From contig CALBXV010000413.1 of the NCBI GenBank assembly GCA_937890045.1, forward strand, positions 1 through 51,019: a stretch of DNA of 51,019 bases, written 5' to 3'. The position numbers and the translations under genes are program-made. The DNA comes from an uncultured archaeon. GTDB taxonomy: Archaea; Thermoproteota; Nitrososphaeria; Nitrososphaerales; CALBXV01. The notes under the pieces were generated by a model, which saw only the letters and a program-made list of their open reading frames with translations, did not search any database and was not told the DNA's origin. This document shows, piece by piece, positions 1 through 7,531 of this stretch (its first letter is position 1; each line of letters begins with the position of its first letter).

Positions 1-1443
1 ACCATCGTATTTAATAAAACCACCTTCCCAATTATCATTTTCCGTCATTCTTATAATGGAACTATCATTAGCATTGGCAGATAATTTCAAATATGGAGTT
101 GCTTTATCTATTTTTACATCACCAGCAAATGTGGCGTTTTGAGAGGTATCAAGACTTAACACTTGATTCCATGCACTACTTGCCCATGTATGAAATTTTA
201 TACCAGATGCACCATACTGCATCATATTATCAGCATTGCCACTTGTACCTTCTTCAAAGTAAGCATTACCACTAGCAGAATGTTTTAATGCATTGACTGT
301 TCCAGTAGATGTGATATTACCTGAATCTATTGTCCCAGAAAATGTGGCGTTTTGTGAGGCATTAATAGTGAGTGCAGCTACACCACCATATGCACCACCT
401 GCAGAATTAGTACCATCACTTGTATCTGCTGTATAGAATATAAACTGACCACCAGTAATTTGAAGTCTTGAATGACCACCTGCTGCAATTCTTTTGTAAG
501 CACCATCATAATAGATGTTGTTCATTATATCAAAATCATTTCCAACCCCAGCATATTTAGCCAGAGAAGCACCTTCTATTTGAATAACATCTTCGCTTGA
601 ATGCCAAGAAGATAAAGACCCTCCTCCAATAACAACATTCCCACCAAATGTGGCGTTTCCTGTGCCTCCTGAGTCTAATGTTAATGCTTTAACATTACCA
701 CCTGCGTAAAATTTCATAGTCCCATATTCAGCTCCAGTAGAAGGGGATGTGTTTTCAAAAGTTATAGCACCCCTCAGTTCATCTGATGCTCTTTCAGAAT
801 TATAAAATTTAATTGATGAAGTTTCTTCTCCTCCTGCATATAAACTTATAACAGGACTCTGATTTGTATAATCTGTTGCAAAAAGACTAAGATTGCCATA
901 ATTAAATACTTCAGTTCCTGTGTACTTGGCAATAAGTGTTCCTGCATTCCAAAATCCTATGTATGGGTTTGTTCCTTCACTGTTTAAATCAACAAGAAAG
1001 TTGAATGCACTTCCATTCAGATAAAAGGATGCGTCTACATTACTCTCTGAATCAGTGAAACTAATCCTTGGGACACTTGCCGTTATTTGTAGCTCTCCTG
1101 TAAATGTCCCACCACTTGCCGCTGATACAAAGTCGGTAGGTAATGCTTGGTCACCTGTATTCGTTCCTGATAGGTTTCCTATGTCTATTAAATCTTGGGC
1201 TGATAATGAGCCTGTTCCAGTAATCCTACCATTTAATTGAGTTTGGGCGTTGCTTGTTAAAGTGTTTATAAATTGAAATTCTGAAGAGGTTACAGTGCCA
1301 TCAGCAATACAGGTAGCAGGTATCGCAGCATTGGAATTAATATCGGCAGCCACAATAACTCCATCATCAATATGAGATGATAGAATTGTATCAGCACCAA
1401 TCTGAATAGCTTGGTCAGAGGGTTTATTTCCTATATATCCCAT
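1..1443 (-). CDS. Tail fibre protein, N-terminal part (cut by window edge)
   Basis: The gene starts with ATG at 1443, overlapping the TAA of the upstream gene (TAATG), and stays open for 481 codons to base 1. The N-terminus MGYIGNKPSDQAIQIGADTI is of a type common at the head of aquatic-phage fibre proteins. The rest is Gly/Ser/Thr/Asn-rich beta-structure with recurring NATFxG motifs, which show in the DNA as the repeated string aatgtggcgtt near 129, 343 and 644. The last complete codon ends exactly at base 1, and a matching frame is open from 51019, so this is probably the first 71 percent of a fibre of about 679 residues. Role: a virion appendage, probably host recognition. Confidence 0.8.
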   Translation of the reverse strand, partial: MGYIGNKPSDQAIQIGADTILSSHIDDGVIVAADINSNAAIPATCIADGTVTSSEFQFINTLTSNAQTQLNGRITGTGSLSAQDLIDIGNLSGTNTGDQALPTDFVSAASGGTFTGELQITASVPRISFTDSESNVDASFYLNGSAFNFLVDLNSEGTNPYIGFWNAGTLIAKYTGTEVFNYGNLSLFATDYTNQSPVISLYAGGEETSSIKFYNSERASDELRGAITFENTSPSTGAEYGTMKFYAGGNVKALTLDSGGTGNATFGGNVVIGGGSLSSWHSSEDVIQIEGASLAKYAGVGNDFDIMNNIYYDGAYKRIAAGGHSRLQITGGQFIFYTADTSDGTNSAGGAYGGVAALTINASQNATFSGTIDSGNITSTGTVNALKHSASGNAYFEEGTSGNADNMMQYGASGIKFHTWASSAWNQVLSLDTSQNATFAGDVKIDKATPYLKLSANANDSSIIRMTENDNWEGGFIKYDG

Positions 1444-1763
1444 TATGTAATTTGCAGAACCGAAAGAACAACATCTAACAAACCACTGGCATGTGAAGAT
1501 TTGACTTTAAGTTTTTCCCCTGTTTCTAAATTAATAGGCTTATCGAGGGTAAGTGTAGAACCTGCTGGGATTGGTGCACCCTGTGTTATACTATAATCTG
1601 TGCTGCTTATTCTAATATCAACATCAACATTTATAGCTGATGAGTGTTTGTTACTTAAATAGACGGCATGAATTACAGCCGTTGTGCTCCCAGGAGCAGT
1701 ATAAACTTCTGCTGCGGTTGAATCTGAAAGTGTAACAGCAACGGATTTGAAAGCATTAGCCAT
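1443..1763 (-). CDS. Small virion-associated beta-protein (appendage cluster)
   Basis: This 106-residue protein has a good ribosome binding site (GGGAGG) before the ATG. The sequence (MANAFKSVAVTLSD..., then VIHAVYLSNKHSSAINVDV) looks like a small beta-sandwich of the type found beside fibre genes in aquatic phages. I do not recognise a named family. It sits four bases after the 72-residue appendage protein and overlaps the fibre start by one base, so it is translated with them. It may be a fibre-associated or head-decoration protein. Confidence 0.65.
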   Translation of the reverse strand: MANAFKSVAVTLSDSTAAEVYTAPGSTTAVIHAVYLSNKHSSAINVDVDIRISSTDYSITQGAPIPAGSTLTLDKPINLETGEKLKVKSSHASGLLDVVLSVLQIT

Positions 1764-1766
1764 TGA

Positions 1767-1985
1767 TTAACCTCCCAACGCAATAGCCATCGCCACTGCA
1801 TCTCCTGCTTTATCGGATTTTTTGTTTACTTCAGGATCTAATACATCAACGGTATTGTCGGCACTATTTTTTACATAGACAGATATATTATCAACATGCC
1901 TGTTTATCGCAACTTCACCATCAGCAAGTGTTGGCAAAGTAGGATTTTCGGTGGTTGTACTTTTTAACTTGATAGTGTTTGCCAT
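1767..1985 (-). CDS. Short appendage protein with MANTI(K/Q) N-terminal domain
   Basis: A 72-residue protein with start context ACGGAGAAAATTATG. Its first about 40 residues (MANTIKLKSTTTENPTLPTLADGEVAIN) match the N-terminus of the 471-residue neighbour (MANTIQIKRASS... EPTGLAHGEFAL): a short basic strand, then a T/P-rich loop, then a (D/H)GE(V/F)A motif. This N-terminal module is common in phage fibre and appendage proteins. It ends in an Ala/Gly-rich tail. It probably arose by duplication of the attachment domain, leaving a protein that caps or joins the appendage. Confidence 0.65.
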   Translation of the reverse strand: MANTIKLKSTTTENPTLPTLADGEVAINRHVDNISVYVKNSADNTVDVLDPEVNKKSDKAGDAVAMAIALGG

Positions 1986-2000
1986 AATTTTCTCCGTTCA

Positions 2001-3416
2001 TTAGAATGTTCCACCGTCAATGTCAGCCCATACTGGAGCTGAACCATTGCTTTGTAAAATTTTACCATCGGCTCCAATTCCCAATTTGGCAATTGTGGTT
2101 CCTGCCGAAGCATAAACTAAATCCCCAGCTGTATAACTAGCGAGATCTGTACCGCCTCTAGCAACATCAACTTTTGTACCTTCCCAAGTGCCAGTTGCGA
2201 TAGTTCCCAAGGTGGTTATTGTGTTTTGGCCAACATAAGTGGTGGCAATATTTATATCATCAGCATTAACAGTGATCCTGTCTGCAGTTCCTACGACATC
2301 AACTGAGTGACCTGTTTTTGTTAAACCTGCTCCAGCAGTTATAACACCAGCAGCACTGAATTGGGCAAAAGCTATTGCTGTAGATCCAACTGTTATGTCG
2401 CCAGTTGTGGTTACCATCCAGCCTTCACTGCCATTGGTTGTACCTTCTTCTACGAATACAAAAGCACCGCTGGTAACTTCAGCATCTGCATCAAAATCTG
2501 TTGCTCTAGATGGGGATGCCTTTACAACATAAATACCGTTCTGGGATGCTGTAGATTGATTCTTAACTAAAACACGGTCATTGGTAGCTAGTGTTACACC
2601 GTCTATTTCGTCCGCATTATTTAGTGCTGTAGAAATTGTGATGTTCGCAGTGGTTGCGGCTCTCACTGAATCTTTAATATCTAAACCAGTTTTTACAGCA
2701 TCAACGTATGCTTTTGTGGCAGCATGCAAATCTTGGGTAGGAGCACCACCCAAAGTAGTCACACCACTGCCTGCTACTGTAACATTATTTCCGCTGAAAG
2801 TAGTTCCTTCAACTAAAACATCTGCATTAGTTGAGGCAATTACTAAATTATTACTAGAATGGTCACCTGTTATGCCTCCTTCTATGGTCATGTTACCGCT
2901 TAAATCTAAGCCGACAAATGCTGGGCTCTGGTCAGTAGCAACATCCTGTCCGATTGCGATTGCAGGTTCCCAACCTTCACCTGCTGAACCTGTTACTGTT
3001 ACGCCTGTGCCACCTGTAACATTATCAACAAAATTTCCTGTGGTTTCTGCCCCCAGTGCTATGCCATTATCTTTAATAGTTACAGCACCTGAGGTGACAG
3101 TGAAATTATCTGAGTGAAAACTTGCTATCCCCTTGTTGGTATTGTCAGCATAAATACTAGAGTCAGTAATATTAACAGCAAGGCTGTAATCATTGTTATT
3201 TGCTGCTGCACTTTCCGCTGTTTTTGTTATGCCATTACCTGCAGATAGATTATCTAAAGAAGGTATGTGGTAATTCTCAACGGTTGAACCATTGTGCCTT
3301 CCTATAAACAATTTCTTTTCAGCCTGTAATAAAGCAAACTCACCATGTGCCAATCCAGTTGGCTCAGTAGTAGAGGCATTGCTCGAAGCTCGTTTGATTT
3401 GAATTGTATTAGCCAT
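2001..3416 (-). CDS. Tail fibre / appendage structural protein
   Basis: A 471-residue, Thr/Gly/Asn/Ala-rich protein with ribosome binding site AAAGGAGCG before ATG. The N-terminal module (residues 1-50) is shared with the 72-residue neighbour. Internal sections such as GNITVxG, TKAYVDAVKTGLD (about 235-247) and DRVLVKNQ are hallmarks of long phage fibre proteins seen in T4-like and aquatic phages. No enzymatic motif is visible. It lies in a five-gene appendage group between the head genes and the main fibre. Inferred role: fibre or whisker protein; target unknown. Confidence 0.75.
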   Translation of the reverse strand: MANTIQIKRASSNASTTEPTGLAHGEFALLQAEKKLFIGRHNGSTVENYHIPSLDNLSAGNGITKTAESAAANNNDYSLAVNITDSSIYADNTNKGIASFHSDNFTVTSGAVTIKDNGIALGAETTGNFVDNVTGGTGVTVTGSAGEGWEPAIAIGQDVATDQSPAFVGLDLSGNMTIEGGITGDHSSNNLVIASTNADVLVEGTTFSGNNVTVAGSGVTTLGGAPTQDLHAATKAYVDAVKTGLDIKDSVRAATTANITISTALNNADEIDGVTLATNDRVLVKNQSTASQNGIYVVKASPSRATDFDADAEVTSGAFVFVEEGTTNGSEGWMVTTTGDITVGSTAIAFAQFSAAGVITAGAGLTKTGHSVDVVGTADRITVNADDINIATTYVGQNTITTLGTIATGTWEGTKVDVARGGTDLASYTAGDLVYASAGTTIAKLGIGADGKILQSNGSAPVWADIDGGTF

Positions 3417-3427
3417 TTATCGCTCCT

Positions 3428-3745
3428 TTATGTGAAAAAACCACCGTCTATATCACCAGTGGTGGCTTCAATTACTATTTCTTTCCATGCACCGTCTCTG
3501 CGAACTTGCAATTCATCATCATCAGTGTCATAAAATAAATCTCCATCCTGTGCATAAACACCGCTTGTAGATGGGCTTGTTCCCACAGCTACACGATGGT
3601 CTAATTCATTAATTGCGTCCCTTAAATTACTTGCTGCTAGATTTGAACTTGAATTGTCAAATGTTACTGCTGTCGCACTAGCTATATTTTGGACTTGTAT
3701 AGTTTTGTTGTCTTCTGTAACTGTTATATTTACATTATCTGCCAT
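3428..3745 (-). CDS. Putative appendage-associated structural protein
   Basis: This 105-residue acidic protein has an N-terminal beta-strand repeat (VNITVTEDNKTIQV), a helical segment ending NLRDAINELD, and a C-terminal section (GDLFYDTDDDELQVRRDGAW) that is frequent in aquatic-phage fibre proteins. The C-terminus ends in DGGFFT, close to the DGGTF end of the downstream 471-residue fibre. It starts directly at the stop of the upstream gene. Function is inferred from position and composition only. Confidence 0.6.
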   Translation of the reverse strand: MADNVNITVTEDNKTIQVQNIASATAVTFDNSSSNLAASNLRDAINELDHRVAVGTSPSTSGVYAQDGDLFYDTDDDELQVRRDGAWKEIVIEATTGDIDGGFFT

Positions 3746-4093
3746 TTAAAAACTCGGATCTGTAATTGTGTCTGTTACTGTAATTTTCCCCTTAATATAT
3801 CGGTGCACATTATCTGCACTGTCCTTTGCCAGCAAATCATACATCAATTCATCTTCGTCTGGCAGAACCTCTGTTTCACTTGCTGCCATAGTCATTTTCA
3901 TCTTACCATTAACTGCTTCGGTAATTGTACATGTGAATGAACTTTCAAGTTCTTCAGTTGACTTTCTTCGCACTTCAGATTTGAAAGTAAATCCTGTGAG
4001 ATTGATGGCACTACTATTGGCGTCTAAAAATGTAAACACCGTTTCGTAATAAACACCCTTCTCAAGCTTGAGGTTGTGAGTGGCAACTGCCAT
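3746..4093 (-). CDS. Putative baseplate/appendage beta-domain protein
   Basis: A 115-residue protein with the pattern of small phage appendage domains: a KGxxYE(T)VFTF(L)D strand pair, an INLTGFTFKSEVRRK strand with hairpin, and a YDLLAKDSADNVHRYIKGKITV C-terminal hairpin. Similar domains occur in BppU-like N-terminal modules, although I cannot prove homology here. The gene abuts its upstream neighbour, whose stop immediately precedes this ATG. It is probably an adaptor between the virion and the fibres. Confidence 0.6.
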   Translation of the reverse strand: MAVATHNLKLEKGVYYETVFTFLDANSSAINLTGFTFKSEVRRKSTEELESSFTCTITEAVNGKMKMTMAASETEVLPDEDELMYDLLAKDSADNVHRYIKGKITVTDTITDPSF

Positions 4094-4402
4094 TTACATA
4101 GCTGCTCTAATAGCATCTGCCATTTCAGATTTTTTCATCCTGGCTGATAATTCGACATCTGGGAAATTCTGAGCCGCATAATCATTCAACTCATCTTTTG
4201 TCATTTCAGATATCGCATCACCACCACCGCCACCAACCAATTTAAACAAATGCGGGAAATCAGCCATAAGCTGTTCTGCTTTTGCTACAGGAATTGATTG
4301 CACACAAGAATCTGGGTCGTTCAAATTAAACTCAACGCCATCGCTTGTATATTTCTTTACAGAATCCGCACCAGTGAACTCTACTTTTACGCTACTTGCC
4401 AT
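4094..4402 (-). CDS. Small head protein with duplicated N-terminal domain
   Basis: This 102-residue protein starts after AAAGGAGCAAATC. Residues 1-55 (VKVEFTGADSVKKY... AKAEQLMADFPHLFKLV) match the N-terminal domain of the adjacent 130-residue protein (STEKAKQLVSDFPEEFEVLKG). A Gly-rich linker (GGGGG) then leads to a short helical C-terminal segment resembling SAP/Rho-N type helices (MTKDELNDYAAQNFPDVE). It lies two genes after the capsid gene, so a head-completion or decoration role is plausible. Confidence 0.6.
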   Translation of the reverse strand: MASSVKVEFTGADSVKKYTSDGVEFNLNDPDSCVQSIPVAKAEQLMADFPHLFKLVGGGGGDAISEMTKDELNDYAAQNFPDVELSARMKKSEMADAIRAAM

Positions 4403-4413
4403 GATTTGCTCCT

Positions 4414-4806
4414 TTACTTCTTAACATATACCTTTGCAGCCATTAAAACCATGCGAATAGAGGCCAAATTCACACCATATTCGCCAGATAATTGTTTTAC
4501 GATGTTATTGCTCGTTTCCTTTGTTGGCTTGGCTTCTTGGTATCTTTTAACAACTTCCTTTTTTAGGTCACCAGACCACTGCTTTTTTTGATTAGGCACA
4601 GTGCTTACCATTTTATTCTGATAAGAACCTTTTAAAACTTCAAATTCTTCTGGAAAATCAGATACAAGCTGTTTAGCTTTTTCTGTAGAAACTTCTGCTA
4701 TTTGTTTTTCGGGATCTTTTGCGTCTAATTCTAACTCAACTTCGTTATCAATCCCTCGATAGATAGACTTTATATTTGGGATGCCAAGATATTTTACTAC
4801 TGCCAT
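4414..4806 (-). CDS. Small head-associated protein with HTH-like C-terminus
   Basis: I placed the start at the ATG at 4806 because AAGGAAAG lies just before it; a longer reading from 4866 lacks a ribosome binding site. The 130-residue product begins MAVVKYLGIPNIKS and has the same AKQLVSDFPEEF domain as its neighbour. Its C-terminal half (about 80-125) reads like a helix-turn-helix of the resolvase/transposase kind (LKKEVVKRYQEA... GEYGVNLASIRMVL). Position directly after the capsid gene suggests a head-tail joining or DNA-contacting head protein. The function is not established. Confidence 0.6.
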   Translation of the reverse strand: MAVVKYLGIPNIKSIYRGIDNEVELELDAKDPEKQIAEVSTEKAKQLVSDFPEEFEVLKGSYQNKMVSTVPNQKKQWSGDLKKEVVKRYQEAKPTKETSNNIVKQLSGEYGVNLASIRMVLMAAKVYVKK

Positions 4807-4875
4807 TGCTTTCCTTTTCCTAGTGTTCTCAGAGGGGAGTACAAGCCTCCCCTCTAAAAACATCAACCCGATTAA

Positions 4876-6417
4876 TTAAGACGTAAGATTGTAACCGTTA
4901 CCGATAGTCTCTTCGCCTGTACCAACAGGTGTCATCACCTGAGTAAAAGCAACACGACGAGAAGCCACAGCAATATTCTGCTGGGTTTCTATATCACGGT
5001 CAGTTTCAACCATTAATCCACTAGGCTTTTCAGCTGTATAGAAAGCACGAGTGTTCGCATACATAATATGCGTTTTGGTGGTAGTAGAACCATCATGAAC
5101 ACCAGTAGCATTCAGATCCTGACGAACGAATTCACTAATGATAATCGGTGAACCGTCAAGGTTTGCCAATTGACCATTTTTAATCGTTGCCGCTGGACCG
5201 AATTTATCCATAGTCAGCACTTCAGAAAGACCAAGTAACTGAATGAATCCAGATATGCCGCAAATCCAAGCACAATCACTAGAATTTACACCAAAGCGAC
5301 CCATAGATTTACGGATACTTCGTAGGTTCGCAACACTTAAAGTGGAAATATCAACACAAGCGTTACCAGTGTTGTTACCACTAAATGCCCGCAAACCATC
5401 CCAGGATTTCGCAACCAAAGTTGCTGCACCTGCATGTGTATCAGAATCATGATGAGTAGAACTAGAATTTCCATTGACACAAGCAATTTCTTCAGCATCA
5501 ACCAAAGCCTGAACCAGCTCTTCCCGAACTAGAGGCATAACAGCAATTGCTGAATCCTCATCTAATTCGTAAGAAAATAACATTCTGAGACCGTGTTTAA
5601 CGGCAGAGAAAGTTACTTTAGCAGACGGAGGTGTTGCCACTCCAATTTTGGTACCAGAATCGGCAGTATTCTCACCTACAAGGTAAGCATCCCGACGTGC
5701 ACCACGGACTGGGAGTTCCCAGGATCCAAACTTCGCTGGCATGGTAATTCTCGGAAACAATGCAGCCACTTTTAATTGTAGCCGAATGTCATCGATAAGT
5801 GATGCACTTAAACCAGTTGGAATGAATTCACCACCACTACCTGCTGCACTGGACATTGCTTTACGGAGATCCGTACTGCGTTCCATTTCGTATTTGAACA
5901 GATTATAACTGTCCAAACCTTTTACAGCTTGTGTGTAGGTCATTGCATTACTAGGACTGGTTTGGCTAGTGATAGCCTTGTGCATACCAGTTAAGTATAG
6001 AGCATCATTAAGATCGTGTAGGATAGGATCGCAGTCGTAAGATCCAGATTTCTGCCAACCACCTGAACGACTCCAAGTCGTTGCTGGTTTATACAGAGCT
6101 CTAGAAATAGGATCATCATAACCCCATTGTTCACGGACTGTTGAACCCTCTTTCATTACTACATCAAACACAGAACGGTCAGCCTTTTCTTCAGCTTCCG
6201 TTTTCACTGCACCAATAGATGCATCAGTAACCGTTTGAAAATCCTTGAACTCACCAATGTGGTCAGACAGATCGTCTGCCATTTTAGATTGTAGTTCTTT
6301 GGTTTCAGAGGCACTCCTGGCTGTGTCTGTAAGTACATCCTTCATTTCTTTGATGACGCCAATGATGTCTTCGTTTGGTTTTACGCTGACATCAGGTGTT
6401 TCAACATCTTTAGACAT
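4876..6417 (-). CDS. Major capsid protein, HK97 fold
   Basis: A 513-residue capsid protein with ribosome binding site AAAGGAGTAC. The first about 100 residues are a helical, charged segment typical of the scaffold-like delta domain that the prohead protease removes. The central part has the HK97 pattern GGEFIPTGLSASLIDDIR followed by ALFPRITMPAKFGSWELPV. The P-domain and A-domain sections follow, with RDIETQQNIAVASRRVAF near the C-terminus. Placement directly after the prohead protease supports the call. It builds the icosahedral shell. Confidence 0.93.
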   Translation of the reverse strand: MSKDVETPDVSVKPNEDIIGVIKEMKDVLTDTARSASETKELQSKMADDLSDHIGEFKDFQTVTDASIGAVKTEAEEKADRSVFDVVMKEGSTVREQWGYDDPISRALYKPATTWSRSGGWQKSGSYDCDPILHDLNDALYLTGMHKAITSQTSPSNAMTYTQAVKGLDSYNLFKYEMERSTDLRKAMSSAAGSGGEFIPTGLSASLIDDIRLQLKVAALFPRITMPAKFGSWELPVRGARRDAYLVGENTADSGTKIGVATPPSAKVTFSAVKHGLRMLFSYELDEDSAIAVMPLVREELVQALVDAEEIACVNGNSSSTHHDSDTHAGAATLVAKSWDGLRAFSGNNTGNACVDISTLSVANLRSIRKSMGRFGVNSSDCAWICGISGFIQLLGLSEVLTMDKFGPAATIKNGQLANLDGSPIIISEFVRQDLNATGVHDGSTTTKTHIMYANTRAFYTAEKPSGLMVETDRDIETQQNIAVASRRVAFTQVMTPVGTGEETIGNGYNLTS

Positions 6418-6431
6418 GATATTGTACTCCT

Positions 6432-7343
6432 TTAGTTAAGAGTGTTGTGGGCATCTGGTGCCTCTGGTTTTTTTCCAATAGAACGAATTTCTCCGATCTC
6501 TTTTTTCAGCTTAATAGCCTCCAGACTTGTTCTGAGACCAGCTAAATCTTCCTGATTTTCAACCGCTACTTCCTCGATTTCCTCCTTGGGTTGGTCACCA
6601 GTTTTTTCTAATAAATCTTCTAGTGCATCCACAGCTGTTTTAGTTTTATCAACAGCATCACTAATCAAAGACCGATTCTTTTTAGATAATACACGTCCAG
6701 CCTTTTCTTCCTCTGGCTCGATATATTTAATTTTTACTGTATTGCCACCTACAACAACATTCGTTTCGTCCCAGCCAAGCATCTTTCTGTCTTCAGGTTC
6801 TATGGTTGTGCTAGGTTCTTCAGCCTCTTCTACTGGGTGGCCATATTCTTTACACTGAACAGCGAAATCATCCCACTCCCTTTGAGCAATCGCACTAGGC
6901 AAAGCTGGAATTGGCACAATAGAGAATTCCATCAGTTCCCACTCCTTGTGAGTCACACCAGTTTGGTGCGGCATGACTGGATCTTTAGAAATTGTTTTTG
7001 GTCTAAACCCTATCGACCCTGCATTCAGAAATCCTTTGCGAACCTTTTCGGCAATCATGGTAGCAAATGGGTCTGAACCATCATCGTGAAATATAACATC
7101 CGCATCTATATAGCTTTTTGTGACTTTCATACCACTCAAATCAACTTTGCCGATTGGCACCTGATTAGCAGCACCATGACCAAACAAAACAATCGGATTG
7201 CTTTTGAAATTTTCCAAGTCAACACCAGCAGGTTCTACTACTTCACCTGTTCGGTCAACTCTTTTTTCTGTAAGTCTAAAACGAACTGTTCCATCATCCT
7301 TAATTTCCTTAACGTGTGATGGTGTAAATTGTTTTTCTTTCAT
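6432..7343 (-). CDS. Prohead maturation protease (HK97 / U35 type)
   Basis: A 303-residue protein with a protease domain at residues 1-160: RVDRTGEVVEPAGV, NPIVLFGHG (probable catalytic His), KGFLNAGSIGFRP (probable catalytic Ser) and ELMEFSIVPIPALPSA are the conserved blocks of the phage prohead protease family. Residues 160-303 form an acidic/helical tail that may act as scaffold. The ATG overlaps the upstream stop (TAATG) and has AAGGAGCG before it. It cleaves the capsid delta domain during head maturation. Confidence 0.9.
   Translation of the reverse strand: MKEKQFTPSHVKEIKDDGTVRFRLTEKRVDRTGEVVEPAGVDLENFKSNPIVLFGHGAANQVPIGKVDLSGMKVTKSYIDADVIFHDDGSDPFATMIAEKVRKGFLNAGSIGFRPKTISKDPVMPHQTGVTHKEWELMEFSIVPIPALPSAIAQREWDDFAVQCKEYGHPVEEAEEPSTTIEPEDRKMLGWDETNVVVGGNTVKIKYIEPEEEKAGRVLSKKNRSLISDAVDKTKTAVDALEDLLEKTGDQPKEEIEEVAVENQEDLAGLRTSLEAIKLKKEIGEIRSIGKKPEAPDAHNTLN
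6448..6464 (-). repeat. Third copy of the GAGGCACCAGATGCCC element
   Basis: On the minus strand this stretch reads GAGGCACCAGATGCCC, the same string that forms the start site of the genes at 43823 and 50389. Here it lies inside the last codons of the prohead protease. Its ATG would open only a 14-codon frame, so it may be coincidental or a decoy. It is listed because three copies of a 16-base string are unlikely by chance. Confidence 0.4.
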
Positions 7344-7531
7344 TATTCGCTCCTTATTCCAAATAATACTTCCAATTCCTGAACCCTTTTTTCACCTATT
7401 GTGTCACGCACAATCTTACGCCATTCTTCATCGTCTTTTTCAGATATGTCGTGAATAGGTTCGTCAGTTTTCTTGTTGCCAATTGTTGTGTGTGCTGATG
7501 ACAGCTTTTTTTCTTTCTTTTCTTCGGCCAC
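7343..7531 (-). CDS. Small acidic/charged protein between portal and protease
   Basis: I take the GTG at 7531 as start: it overlaps the portal stop (TAGTG) and has TAGGAGG six bases upstream. The 62-residue product is strongly charged (VAEEKKEKKLSS..., then EEWRKIVRDTIGEKRVQELEVLFG) and mostly helical. I recognise no family. Small charged proteins at this position are often scaffold- or portal-associated, but that is inference from position. Confidence 0.6.
   Translation of the reverse strand: MAEEKKEKKLSSAHTTIGNKKTDEPIHDISEKDDEEWRKIVRDTIGEKRVQELEVLFGIRSE

Noticed and set aside
2581..3117. Plus-strand open frame of 178 codons (also 20625-21149, 21834-22298, 29638-30117, 41164-41505 and 41914-42399)
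   Set aside because: Each lies antisense within a well-supported minus-strand gene, lacks a recognisable domain and has the Ser/Val/Pro-rich composition expected from the complement of Thr/Ala/Asp-rich coding sequence. No plus-strand gene in the window is convincing.
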